DNA from: Lysinibacillus composti
GTDB lineage: Bacteria; Bacillota; Bacilli; Bacillales_A; Planococcaceae
Direction: 5' to 3'
Assembly (NCBI RefSeq): GCF_016908465.1
Contig: NZ_JAFBDY010000001.1
Span: 248,001-312,000 of the forward strand
Length of the DNA stretch: 64,000 bases
The translations under genes and the position numbers were made by a program. The notes beneath the pieces were generated by a model. The model ran no database searches. It was not told where the DNA came from and saw only the letters and a list, made by a program, of their open reading frames with translations. Numbering within the stretch: position 1 is the first letter of the stretch; every line of letters begins with the position of its first letter. Of the stretch, positions 45,291 through 53,644 are shown piece after piece.

Positions 45291-46628
45291 TTGTCAACGG
45301 TGGCTTTTCATACTTTAGGCTGTAAAGTAAACCATTACGAAACTGAAGCAATATGGCAGCTTTTTAAAGAACAAGGATATGAACGTACTGATTTTGAACA
45401 TCAGGCAGACGTTTATGTCGTTAATACATGTACAGTTACAAACACGGGCGATAAAAAATCTCGTCAGGTAATTCGTCGTGCAGTTCGTCAAAATCCTGAT
45501 GCAGTAATTTGTGTAACTGGTTGTTATGCTCAAACATCTCCTGCAGAAATTATGGCAATCCCAGGTGTTGATATTGTAGTAGGTACTCAAGATAGACAAA
45601 AAATGCTTGGGTATATTGAACAATACAAAACAGAAAGACAACCAATTAATGCTGTGCGAAACATTATGAAAAATCGTGTGTACGAAGAATTAGATGTACC
45701 TAATTTTACAGATCGTACACGTGCTTCACTGAAAATTCAAGAAGGTTGTAATAACTTCTGTACTTTTTGTATTATTCCATGGGCACGTGGTCTTATGCGT
45801 TCACGTGATCCTCAAGAGGTAATTAAACAAGCACAAGCTTTAGTAGATGCAGGGTATCTTGAAATTGTTCTAACTGGTATTCATACTGGTGGTTACGGAC
45901 AAGATTTTAAAGATTATAACTTGGCTCAATTGCTTCGAGATCTTGAAGCGAATGTAAAGGGGCTTAAACGTCTTCGAATTTCTTCAATTGAAGCATCTCA
46001 ATTAACAGACGAAGTCATTGAAGTATTGCGAGAATCAAAAATTGTTGTACGTCACTTACACATTCCGATTCAATCTGGGTCTAATACTGTATTAAAACGT
46101 ATGCGTCGCAAATACACAATGGAATTTTTCGCAGAGAGATTACTTCGATTAAATGAAGCGTTACCAGATTTAGCAATTACATCCGATGTAATCGTTGGAT
46201 TCCCAGGTGAAACAGAAGAAGAGTTTATGGAAACATATAATTTTATTGCTGATCATAAATTTGCAGAGCTTCATGTATTCCCATTCTCAAAACGTACTGG
46301 TACTCCGGCAGCTAGAATGGAAGACCAAATCGATGAAGAAATTAAAAATGAGAGAGTACATCGTTTGTTAACATTAAATGATCAATTAGCAAAAGAATAT
46401 GCTTCTCGCTTTGAAGGGGAAGTTTTAGAAATTATTCCGGAAGAACATATCAAAGATTCCGAACAAGACAATTTATTTGTTGGATATACTGATAATTATT
46501 TACGTGTCGTTTTTGAAGGTACTGAAGATATGATAGGTAAATTAATTAAAGTCAAAATTTTAAAAGCTGGATACCCACATAATGAAGGTCAATTTGTTCG
46601 GGTTTTAGAAGAACAAGAACAGCTTTAA
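45291..46628 (+). CDS. mtaB: tRNA t6A37 methylthiotransferase MtaB
   Basis: 445-aa radical SAM enzyme (YqeV) adding a methylthio group to t6A37 in tRNA. N-terminal UPF0004 domain with the three auxiliary cluster cysteines (HTLGCKVNHYE, VVNTCTVTN, VTGCYAQTSP); radical SAM motif CNNFCTFCIIPWARG (about residues 151-165); C-terminal TRAM domain. The frame is open far upstream inside rsmE, but the TTG at 45291 preceded by AAAGAGGTG gives the normal length. The preceding codons overlap rsmE in another frame and are not homologous. Confidence 0.95.
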   Translation: MSTVAFHTLGCKVNHYETEAIWQLFKEQGYERTDFEHQADVYVVNTCTVTNTGDKKSRQVIRRAVRQNPDAVICVTGCYAQTSPAEIMAIPGVDIVVGTQDRQKMLGYIEQYKTERQPINAVRNIMKNRVYEELDVPNFTDRTRASLKIQEGCNNFCTFCIIPWARGLMRSRDPQEVIKQAQALVDAGYLEIVLTGIHTGGYGQDFKDYNLAQLLRDLEANVKGLKRLRISSIEASQLTDEVIEVLRESKIVVRHLHIPIQSGSNTVLKRMRRKYTMEFFAERLLRLNEALPDLAITSDVIVGFPGETEEEFMETYNFIADHKFAELHVFPFSKRTGTPAARMEDQIDEEIKNERVHRLLTLNDQLAKEYASRFEGEVLEIIPEEHIKDSEQDNLFVGYTDNYLRVVFEGTEDMIGKLIKVKILKAGYPHNEGQFVRVLEEQEQL

Positions 46629-46631
46629 ACA

Positions 46632-46682
46632 TAATAATCGACAAAGTTTCTCTAACCAGAAATTTTGTCGATTTTTGTTTTA
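46632..46682 (+). terminator. Terminator of mtaB
   Basis: AATCGACAAA (46636-46645) with TTTGTCGATT (46664-46673), inner extension GTTTCT/AGAAAT, followed by TTTTGTTTT. Confidence 0.85.
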
Positions 46683-46889
46683 TAGGACAAATAAGACATT
46701 TTAGCCTGATATATATAAGAATTGTCCATATAAATTCCACACAGGTTATATATAACGTATCAGTTAAAGTAGGTAAAGGTTAAATAGTGTATTAAAATAA
46801 TTATCTGAAATTTCCATATAACAATCTTTAATGGTATGATTAAGAGGTACGGACAACTTGTATTATAAAAATGAAGGAGCAATTTATAC

Positions 46890-47558
46890 ATGACAAAAGA
46901 GTATGCTTCAATGATTGACCATACGTTATTAAAGGCTGATGCAACAAGAAATCAAATTGAAAAATTATGTAGTGAAGCCAGTGAATTTGAATTTGCATCA
47001 GTTTGTGTAAATCCGACATGGGTGAAATATAGCGCAGAACTATTAAAGGATTCAAAAGTTAAAGTATGCACAGTTATTGGATTTCCATTAGGTGCATCTA
47101 CATCAGAAGTAAAAGCATTTGAAACAAAAAATGCTATTGAAAATGGTGCAGAAGAAATTGACATGGTAATTAATATCGGTGCCTTAAAAAATCAAGAATT
47201 CGATCTAGTTCGTGATGATATCAAACAGGTCGTAGATGCAGCAAATGGTACCCTTGTAAAAGTAATTATTGAAACATGTTTGCTATCTGATGAAGAAAAA
47301 GTAAAAGCATGTGAACTTTCTGTCGAGTCTGGTGCTGATTTTGTAAAAACGTCAACAGGTTTTTCAACGGGTGGTGCTACAGCACAAGATGTAGCATTAA
47401 TGAGAAAAACAGTTGGACCAACAGTAGGCGTAAAAGCTTCTGGTGGAGTACGAAATTTACAAGATATGCAAAAGATGATCGAAGCTGGAGCGACTAGAAT
47501 TGGTGCAAGTTCTGGTGTTGCCATTATCAATGGATTAACTTCAGATTCAAACTATTAA
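46890..47558 (+). CDS. deoC: Deoxyribose-phosphate aldolase
   Basis: 222-aa class I aldolase cleaving 2-deoxyribose 5-phosphate to glyceraldehyde 3-phosphate and acetaldehyde in deoxynucleoside catabolism. The Schiff-base Lys is in [17 protein letters not shown] (about residue 152), the second Lys in [15 protein letters not shown], and the N-terminal [20 protein letters not shown] is typical. The ATG follows ATGAAGGAGCAATTTATAC. It is a single gene between mtaB and rpsU; in B. subtilis deoC lies elsewhere with nupC and pdp. Confidence 0.97.
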   Translation: MTKEYASMIDHTLLKADATRNQIEKLCSEASEFEFASVCVNPTWVKYSAELLKDSKVKVCTVIGFPLGASTSEVKAFETKNAIENGAEEIDMVINIGALKNQEFDLVRDDIKQVVDAANGTLVKVIIETCLLSDEEKVKACELSVESGADFVKTSTGFSTGGATAQDVALMRKTVGPTVGVKASGGVRNLQDMQKMIEAGATRIGASSGVAIINGLTSDSNY

Positions 47559-47608
47559 TTTTTCCATAAATATTTAAAAATAAATTTATTTAGATTTAAT
47601 AGTTTGTG

Positions 47609-47637
47609 TTGACTGAATCTGGGCTTTGCGATATAAT
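47609..47637 (+). promoter_or_regulatory. Sigma-A promoter of rpsU
   Basis: TTGACT at 47609-47614, 17-bp spacer, TATAAT at 47632-47637, about 70 nt before the rpsU start codon. Confidence 0.8.
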
Positions 47638-47703
47638 CTTTAAGTACACGTTAACTTCCCGTTAATGTTGTATTGATGTGTGTTCGGAGGGAGGGAAAAA
47701 GAG

Positions 47704-47877
47704 ATGTCAAAAACTGTCGTTAGAAAAAACGAATCGCTTGAAGATGCTCTTCGCCGCTTCAAACGTACTGTATCTAAAAGTGGTACAATTCAAGAAGTTA
47801 GAAAACGCGAATTTTATGAAAAACCTAGCGTAAAACGCAAAAAGAAATCAGAAGCTGCACGTAAACGTAAGTATTAA
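47704..47877 (+). CDS. rpsU: 30S ribosomal protein S21
   Basis: 57-aa basic small-subunit protein. It starts [20 protein letters not shown] and ends with a Lys/Arg-rich [14 protein letters not shown] tail, both diagnostic. An in-frame start lies upstream at 47680, but GGAGGGAGGGAAAAAG is the ribosome-binding site of the ATG at 47704. The yqeY gene that usually follows rpsU is missing; a terminator and nfeD come next. Confidence 0.98.
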   Translation: MSKTVVRKNESLEDALRRFKRTVSKSGTIQEVRKREFYEKPSVKRKKKSEAARKRKY

Positions 47878-47939
47878 TTTCCTAAAAATCCCTACGTTCA
47901 TAACACGCAATTTGATGATTCACTAAAACAACTTGAAAT

Positions 47940-47990
47940 TCATATACCCTAGTGTTTGTTTTTACAAATACTAGGGTATTTTGCATTTTT
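47940..47990 (+). terminator. Terminator of rpsU
   Basis: ATACCCTAGT with ACTAGGGTAT (47944 on, and 47970-47979), inner TTTGT/ACAAA, followed by TTTGCATTTTTT. Confidence 0.8.
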
Positions 47991-48128
47991 TGGGAATTAC
48001 ATGTTTAATATACGCATTATGAAATTTATCATACGAAAAAATAAAATTAAAATAAAATATATTGAAACTAATTTTAAGTATTTACGTAAATAAATTAAGT
48101 TCAAAATTAAATAGAAGGGAGGGATAGG

Positions 48129-49463
48129 GTGAAAAAATTAAGACCCATTACTTTACTTTTTTTAATACTATTTACTTTTTCGCTTTGGACATCGAGCATC
48201 ACTGCAGAGGCAAGTGACAAAGTATTTACTGTTCCAATTGAGAATGAAGTTGAAAAGGGCTTAGAAGTGTTTTTAAAGCGTTCTTTCGATGAGGCAATGA
48301 AACAGGGAGCAAAAGCTATTATTTTAGAAATACATACACCTGGCGGCTTCGTTGGCGCGGCTTATGACATAGCAAAGCTTATGGATCAAACACCAATTAG
48401 AACAATTGCTTTTATTAATTCAAAAGCGCATTCAGCGGGAGCATTTTTAGCATTACATGCAGATGAAATATATATGGTTCCAAGTGGGACAATTGGAGCG
48501 GCTGCTATTATCGATGGGAAGGGGAATGCTGCAAATACAAAAGCGAATAGCGCCTGGCTGGCAGCAATGAAGGCTGCTGCAGAAATTTCAGATAGGGATC
48601 CCAAATACGCTCTAGCGATGGCTGATATAAAAATGGACCTACCTGAATATAGGGCACAGACTGGAGAATTACTTACGTTATCTGCAGATGAAGCCGTAAA
48701 GGTAAGATATTCAGAAGGAACAGCTGAAGATTTAGATGAAGTGTTAGAACTTGCAAACTTATCTAATAGTGAAATTGTTCATATGGAATTAACGTTTTCA
48801 GAAAAACTTGCAAGGTTTATTACTAATCCCATTGTCGTAACTCTTCTTTTAACAATTGCAAGTATTGGTTTGATGGTGGAACTATTTTCTCCAGGTTTTG
48901 GTTTACCAGGGCTAACAGGTTTGTTTGCACTGTCATTATTCTTCTTTGGGCATACAATTGCAGGTTTTGCTGGTTATGAAACAATTATTATGTTTATTAT
49001 TGGTTTCATTCTCCTTATTGCGGAATTATTTGTACCTGGCGGAATCGTTGGCTTTATTGGTGGTGCACTTGTTGTAATAAGTTTATTATTTTCAGGAGCG
49101 AGTGTGGTTCACATGGCATATTCAATTTTAATTGCAGTAGCTATTGCAATTATAGGAATGGTGGTATTAATGAAATTCTTCGGGAAAAATTTACATCTTT
49201 TTAATAAACTGATTCTTAGGGATGCCACAACTACTGAAGAAGGTTATGTTTCGAATATTAACCGAATTGAGCTTTTAGGGAAAACTGGTGTAACCTTAAC
49301 ACCGTTACGCCCTGCTGGTACAATTCAAGTTGATAAGGAAAGAATCGATGTAGTATCCGAAGGGAGTTATATTGGTTCAAATAAGAAAGTTGAAATCATT
49401 GAAGTGGAAGGTTCTCGCATTGTTGTGAGAGAAATGAAAATCGAACAGGAGGAACAAGAATGA
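48129..49463 (+). CDS. nfeD: NfeD family membrane serine protease (YqeZ)
   Basis: 444-aa NfeD1b-type protein, the usual partner of flotillin-like FloA in membrane microdomains. Signal peptide (about residues 1-29, ending ITAEA), then a ClpP-class serine protease domain with [20 protein letters not shown], the probable nucleophile in [14 protein letters not shown] and [13 protein letters not shown]. Several transmembrane helices follow (about 235-355), then a cytoplasmic OB-fold NfeD domain ([20 protein letters not shown]). The GTG start follows AAGGGAGGGATAGG. Its stop overlaps the floA start (ATGA). Confidence 0.94.
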   Translation: MKKLRPITLLFLILFTFSLWTSSITAEASDKVFTVPIENEVEKGLEVFLKRSFDEAMKQGAKAIILEIHTPGGFVGAAYDIAKLMDQTPIRTIAFINSKAHSAGAFLALHADEIYMVPSGTIGAAAIIDGKGNAANTKANSAWLAAMKAAAEISDRDPKYALAMADIKMDLPEYRAQTGELLTLSADEAVKVRYSEGTAEDLDEVLELANLSNSEIVHMELTFSEKLARFITNPIVVTLLLTIASIGLMVELFSPGFGLPGLTGLFALSLFFFGHTIAGFAGYETIIMFIIGFILLIAELFVPGGIVGFIGGALVVISLLFSGASVVHMAYSILIAVAIAIIGMVVLMKFFGKNLHLFNKLILRDATTTEEGYVSNINRIELLGKTGVTLTPLRPAGTIQVDKERIDVVSEGSYIGSNKKVEIIEVEGSRIVVREMKIEQEEQE

Positions 49464-50461
49464 TTATTGATGCAGCAGCTATTACGTTAATTATAGGAAT
49501 TGTAGTAGCCATTATTATTATTTCAGTGTTTTTAACATTTGTACCCATTGCATTATGGATTAGTGCATTGGCAGCGGGAGTTAGAGTTAGTATTTTCACA
49601 TTAGTTGGTATGCGCTTACGTAGAGTTATTCCAGCACGTATCGTAAATCCACTTATTAAGGCACACAAAGCAGGGTTAGATGTAACAATTAATCAATTAG
49701 AGTCACATTACTTAGCTGGAGGTAATGTAGACCGTGTAGTAAATGCTCTAATTGCCGCTCAACGTGCAAATATTGAATTATCTTTTGAACGTTGTGCAGC
49801 GATTGACTTAGCGGGACGTGATGTACTAGAGGCAGTTCAAATGTCCGTAAATCCAAAAGTAATTGAAACGCCTTTTATTGCAGGTGTTGCGATTAACGGT
49901 ATTGAAGTTAAAGCGAAGGCTCGAATTACTGTACGTGCCAACTTAGATCGTCTGGTTGGGGGTGCTGGTGAAGATACAATAATTGCTCGTGTTGGTGAAG
50001 GGATTGTATCAACAATTGGTTCTTCAATAAGTCACTCTAAAGTATTAGAAAATCCAGATTTAATATCCCAAACAGTATTATCAAAAGGTTTAGATTCAGG
50101 TACTGCATTTGAAATTTTATCAATTGATATTGCGGACGTAGATGTTGGTAAAAATATCGGGGCAGAATTGCAAATAGAGCAAGCACAAGCAGATAAAAAT
50201 ATTGCACAAGCAAAGGCGGAAGAACGTCGAGCTATGGCTGTTGCAAATGAACAAGAAATGGTTGCAAAAGTTCAAGAAATGAAAGCTAAAGTTGTTGAGG
50301 CAGAGGCTGAAGTACCGATGGCAATGGCCGAGGCATTACGTTCGGGGAATTTCGGAATTATGGATTATATGAATTATAAAAATATTCAAGCAGATACATC
50401 TATGCGAGATTCTATTGCAAAAGTTTCAACTGATAAACCAGATACACCTAAAAATAGATAA
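49460..50461 (+). CDS. floA: Flotillin-like protein FloA
   Basis: 333-aa membrane scaffold (YqfA) organising functional membrane microdomains and fluidity. A hydrophobic N-terminus ([34 protein letters not shown]) acts as membrane anchor. The SPFH-like domain is in the middle ([40 protein letters not shown]), followed by an Ala/Glu-rich coiled coil ([20 protein letters not shown]). The length matches the family. Translationally coupled to nfeD. Confidence 0.97.
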   Translation: MIIDAAAITLIIGIVVAIIIISVFLTFVPIALWISALAAGVRVSIFTLVGMRLRRVIPARIVNPLIKAHKAGLDVTINQLESHYLAGGNVDRVVNALIAAQRANIELSFERCAAIDLAGRDVLEAVQMSVNPKVIETPFIAGVAINGIEVKAKARITVRANLDRLVGGAGEDTIIARVGEGIVSTIGSSISHSKVLENPDLISQTVLSKGLDSGTAFEILSIDIADVDVGKNIGAELQIEQAQADKNIAQAKAEERRAMAVANEQEMVAKVQEMKAKVVEAEAEVPMAMAEALRSGNFGIMDYMNYKNIQADTSMRDSIAKVSTDKPDTPKNR

Positions 50462-50506
50462 CATATTAGTAGTTAACTCACCTGTAGAAGGGAGTGTATA
50501 TTCCAA

Positions 50507-50995
50507 ATGGAAGGAATCATTATGATGGTGATTGTTTTCATTATAAGTTCTTTGCTTTCTGGTAAAAAGAAGAAAGAACCAAGGGGAATGCCACCGTTTA
50601 GTAATCAACAAAACAAGCGAGATTTTAGTGCTCCTCCAAGAAGAAGTGAGGCACCACAAAAACATAAATCTAAATCTCTCGAAGATTTTGCAAATGAAGT
50701 ATTTCAACAATTAAGTAACAAAGATCAATCAACAAAGAAAGCTCTGCGTAAAATTGAGGAAGTAAAAGAGGATCACATTAAAACTTCCCCAATAAAAAAT
50801 AGTACAACAAGCAGGCCTTCATTAGATATGAATCGAACTCAGAGCAAAGTTTTACCTGCAGAAAGAGAGAATAATACTCAAAGAGATTTTATCCAATCTG
50901 GTGAAATAGGGAGTTTTATTCCGACGAATAAAAAGGCATTGGTCCAAGCAATTATTGCGTCGGAAATAATAGGACCTCCAAAAGCTAAAAGATAA
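50507..50995 (+). CDS. Hypothetical membrane-anchored protein downstream of floA
   Basis: 162-aa protein: one short N-terminal hydrophobic segment (MEGIIMMVIVFIISSLLSGK), followed at once by lysines, then a long polar Ser/Lys/Gln-rich and probably disordered region. It has a C-terminal hydrophobic-polar motif KALVQAIIASEIIGPPKAKR that looks like a conserved docking element. I do not recognise the family; it sits where yqfB lies in B. subtilis but is larger. An AAGGGAG is about 13 nt before the ATG at 50507; a Met six codons later is an alternative start. Linkage to nfeD-floA suggests a microdomain accessory role (inference). Confidence 0.7.
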   Translation: MEGIIMMVIVFIISSLLSGKKKKEPRGMPPFSNQQNKRDFSAPPRRSEAPQKHKSKSLEDFANEVFQQLSNKDQSTKKALRKIEEVKEDHIKTSPIKNSTTSRPSLDMNRTQSKVLPAERENNTQRDFIQSGEIGSFIPTNKKALVQAIIASEIIGPPKAKR

Positions 50996-51053
50996 AGTGT
51001 AATAAAATCATTTTTTCCAAATGTAAACATCAATTTCGTCTCTATTATACATG

Positions 51054-51096
51054 TCCCCCTTTCTTCAAGCATATAATTTGCGGAAAGGGGGCATTT
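51054..51096 (+). promoter_or_regulatory. Hairpin enclosing the ribosome-binding site of yqfC
   Basis: TCCCCCTTTC (about 51055-51064) is complementary to GAAAGGGGG (51081-51090), which is also the Shine-Dalgarno sequence for the GTG at 51100. CATTTTTTG follows, so the structure could act both as a terminator-like hairpin and as an RBS lock. Confidence 0.6.
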
Positions 51097-51099
51097 TTT

Positions 51100-51354
51100 G
51101 TGAAAAAGCTGTTCCAATATGAGCCGATTATAGAAATTAATAAATGTAGACAATTTAAAATGATTGGAAATTATACGTTTCTAGAAGCTTCTGAGCAACA
51201 TTGTACATTGATTTATGAAAAATTCTTAATTGTAATTAAGGCAAAGCGAGTACATATCGACGTACTAAAGGATGAAGAGATAATCATTCGTGTAGAAGAA
51301 CTTACAGATGTAGAAATGAAACGTCAGGTGGATCAACATGAAAAAATTCGATAA
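51100..51354 (+). CDS. yqfC: Sporulation protein YqfC
   Basis: 84-aa protein of the YqfC (YabP-like) family, expressed in the mother cell under sigma-E in Bacillus. Family-like segments are FQYEPIIEINKCRQFKMIGN and LIVIKAKRVHIDVLKDEEII with the terminal RVEELTDVEMKR. The GTG start at 51100 is 9 nt after GGGGG, inside a hairpin. It overlaps yqfD by 17 nt. Confidence 0.88.
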   Translation: MKKLFQYEPIIEINKCRQFKMIGNYTFLEASEQHCTLIYEKFLIVIKAKRVHIDVLKDEEIIIRVEELTDVEMKRQVDQHEKIR

Positions 51355-52462
51355 CCGCCCTGTTGAAATCAGAGTTTCAAAAGATAATAAAGTTCATGAT
51401 TTTATACAACTTCTACATGCAAGGAAAGTAAAAATAAAGAATTTAAAACATCTAGAAAAAGAAGTACGATTCGAAATTGCCCGCAAAGATGTAAAGATTG
51501 TACGTAATGTCAGAAGTAAATTTCATTTAAAAGTTAAAATTCGTTATTTACAGAAGTCGAGAATATTTCAACCGGATGCGTGGACCGCAATTGGGTTATT
51601 ATTATTAATTTCAATCCCAATCATTTCTTCGCAATTTATTTGGGATGTAAATGTTCAAGCCGACACACCAGAAATGCGGGTGGCTGTAGAAAAGTTAATA
51701 GATGAAAAGTTATCTTTAGACAGTCCGATTCTTAAAAAGAATATAGAATCTGACTTTGAGATTAGACAATCTATTATGGAGGACATGAGACATTTATCTT
51801 GGGTTCATATTTTTAAAAAGGGTAGTAGCATGACGATCGTGCCGCAACTAGCTCCTATTACTAATATCAAAGATCAAAAAAGTGAAAAATTGCATCATTT
51901 AGTAGCAGCAAAAAGTGGTGTCATTACACATTTTGAAATTTCTAGCGGTGAACGTCGCGTGTTTCCGAATACTACTGTATATGAAGGGGATACACTTGTA
52001 TCAGGGGTTATTACTGTTGGTGACAAATCCGTAGCAATTGGAGCTTCTGGTGAAGTTTATGCGGATTATTGGTTAGAAACTGAATTTACAATTCCGAAGA
52101 AAGTGGAATTTGTTTCAACTAGTGAAAAACAGTGGGAAATTGATTTCAAAATAAGTGATGAAAAGGAGCAGGGACAATCGTTTCAAAAAGTCAATTTACC
52201 AAAGTGGCTCTCAAATTATATCGAAATCAAAAAGACTCAAAAGTTCAATACGGTTACGGAAGAAATAACCGAAAAAGACATGGAATCGTTCATTTTGCCT
52301 CTATTGCACGAAAAAATATTAAAATCCTTACCGCCCAAAACAATTATAAAGAAGGAAAACATTTTGCACGTTACTTTCGATGATGATAAAGTAAAAGGGA
52401 AAGTCCTATTTTTGGTAAATGAAAACATCGCGAAAGAATATCCTATAGACCAAGGAGATTGA
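51338..52462 (+). CDS. yqfD: Sporulation protein YqfD (SpoIV-like)
   Basis: 374-aa membrane protein of the YqfD family, required for efficient sporulation and under sigma-E control in Bacillus. N-terminal cytoplasmic domain (about 1-85), one transmembrane segment (about 85-105, AIGLLLLISIPIISSQFIWD), then an extracytoplasmic part with WVHIFKKGSSMTIVPQLAPI, LVAAKSGVITHFEISSGERR and VYEGDTLVSGVITVGD, typical of the family. The ATG at 51338 lies within the end of yqfC with CAGGTGGATC upstream. phoH begins 4 nt after the stop. Confidence 0.9.
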   Translation: MKKFDNRPVEIRVSKDNKVHDFIQLLHARKVKIKNLKHLEKEVRFEIARKDVKIVRNVRSKFHLKVKIRYLQKSRIFQPDAWTAIGLLLLISIPIISSQFIWDVNVQADTPEMRVAVEKLIDEKLSLDSPILKKNIESDFEIRQSIMEDMRHLSWVHIFKKGSSMTIVPQLAPITNIKDQKSEKLHHLVAAKSGVITHFEISSGERRVFPNTTVYEGDTLVSGVITVGDKSVAIGASGEVYADYWLETEFTIPKKVEFVSTSEKQWEIDFKISDEKEQGQSFQKVNLPKWLSNYIEIKKTQKFNTVTEEITEKDMESFILPLLHEKILKSLPPKTIIKKENILHVTFDDDKVKGKVLFLVNENIAKEYPIDQGD

Positions 52463-52465
52463 TCT

Positions 52466-53422
52466 ATGTCAGAACAACTATCAGAATTACAAGTTGAAAA
52501 CCCGAATGAAGCTGTCATGCTACTTGGAATGTCAGATGCCAATTTAAAATTAATTGAAGAAACATTTAAAGTTCAAATTATTACTCGTGGTGAAGTTATA
52601 CAAATTGCAGGAGACGGTCAGCAAAAACAACAGGTAACAGTCCTATTAAAAGAGCTAATAAAAGTAATTCGTAAAGGAATTAATATCGATTTACGTGATG
52701 TATCGACTGCAATCGAAATGTTGAATAAAGGTACAATTGAATATTTTGCAGAGCTATATGATGAGGAAATCGCACGCACTTCTAAAGGGAAACCGATTCG
52801 AGCAAAAACAATTGGTCAGCGCGAGTACATAAGAGCAATTCGCCATAATGACCTTGTATTTGGAATTGGACCAGCTGGAACAGGGAAAACTTATATAGCT
52901 GTTGTAATGGCCACACAGGCATTAAAAAATGGACATGTAAAACGAATCATTTTAACTCGACCAGCAGTTGAAGCGGGTGAATCATTAGGTTTTTTACCTG
53001 GGGATTTAAAAGAAAAAGTCGATCCATATTTACGTCCACTTTATGACGCTTTGCATGATATATATGGTGCAGAACAAACGGGTCGTTTAATCGAGAGAGG
53101 GACAATTGAAATCGCACCATTAGCATATATGCGCGGACGTACATTAGATGATGCCTTTGTAATTCTTGACGAGGCGCAAAATACTACGCATATGCAAATG
53201 AAGATGTTTTTAACTCGTTTAGGGTTTGGTTCAAAAATGGTGATCACTGGGGATAAAACCCAAATTGACTTACCTAAAAATACGGAATCTGGTTTAATCA
53301 TTGCTGAACGGACTTTAAAATATGTAAAAGATATTCACTTCCAAATCTTAGAGGCTGGTGACATTGTACGTCATCCGTTGGTTTCAAAAATTATTAAATC
53401 ATACACAGACCAAGAATTATAA
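52466..53422 (+). CDS. phoH: PhoH family protein
   Basis: 318-aa cytoplasmic ATPase of the PhoH/YbeZ family, often linked with the endonuclease YbeY and RNA metabolism. N-terminal KH-like part (about 1-80), then the P-loop GIGPAGTGKTYIAVVMATQA (about residues 134-153) and the Walker B-like FVILDEAQNTTHMQMKMFLT. The ILTRPAVEAGESLGFLPGDL and MVITGDKTQIDLP motifs are invariant in the family. The ATG follows CAAGGAGATTGATCT. ybeY lies two genes downstream. Confidence 0.95.
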   Translation: MSEQLSELQVENPNEAVMLLGMSDANLKLIEETFKVQIITRGEVIQIAGDGQQKQQVTVLLKELIKVIRKGINIDLRDVSTAIEMLNKGTIEYFAELYDEEIARTSKGKPIRAKTIGQREYIRAIRHNDLVFGIGPAGTGKTYIAVVMATQALKNGHVKRIILTRPAVEAGESLGFLPGDLKEKVDPYLRPLYDALHDIYGAEQTGRLIERGTIEIAPLAYMRGRTLDDAFVILDEAQNTTHMQMKMFLTRLGFGSKMVITGDKTQIDLPKNTESGLIIAERTLKYVKDIHFQILEAGDIVRHPLVSKIIKSYTDQEL

Positions 53423-53437
53423 TTGTATGGAACATCA

Positions 53438-53485
53438 GATAAAAGTTGTCTCAGGACGTACCTTTGAGACAACTTTTTTTATTTT
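53438..53485 (+). terminator. Terminator of phoH
   Basis: AAAAGTTGTCTCA (53441-53453) with TGAGACAACTTTT (53465-53477) and T residues following. Confidence 0.9.
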
Positions 53486-53644
53486 TATAATTTGAATGTA
53501 AATGAACGTCAAATTGTCTGTAAATGGCTTGTAAAAATCATTACATAAAATTATTACGAATTTTATTAAAAGAATACATAACAAATCATGAAAAACTATT
53601 AATAAATTGGTAAACTAGTATATATGCTATCTTGGGGGTGCAGA

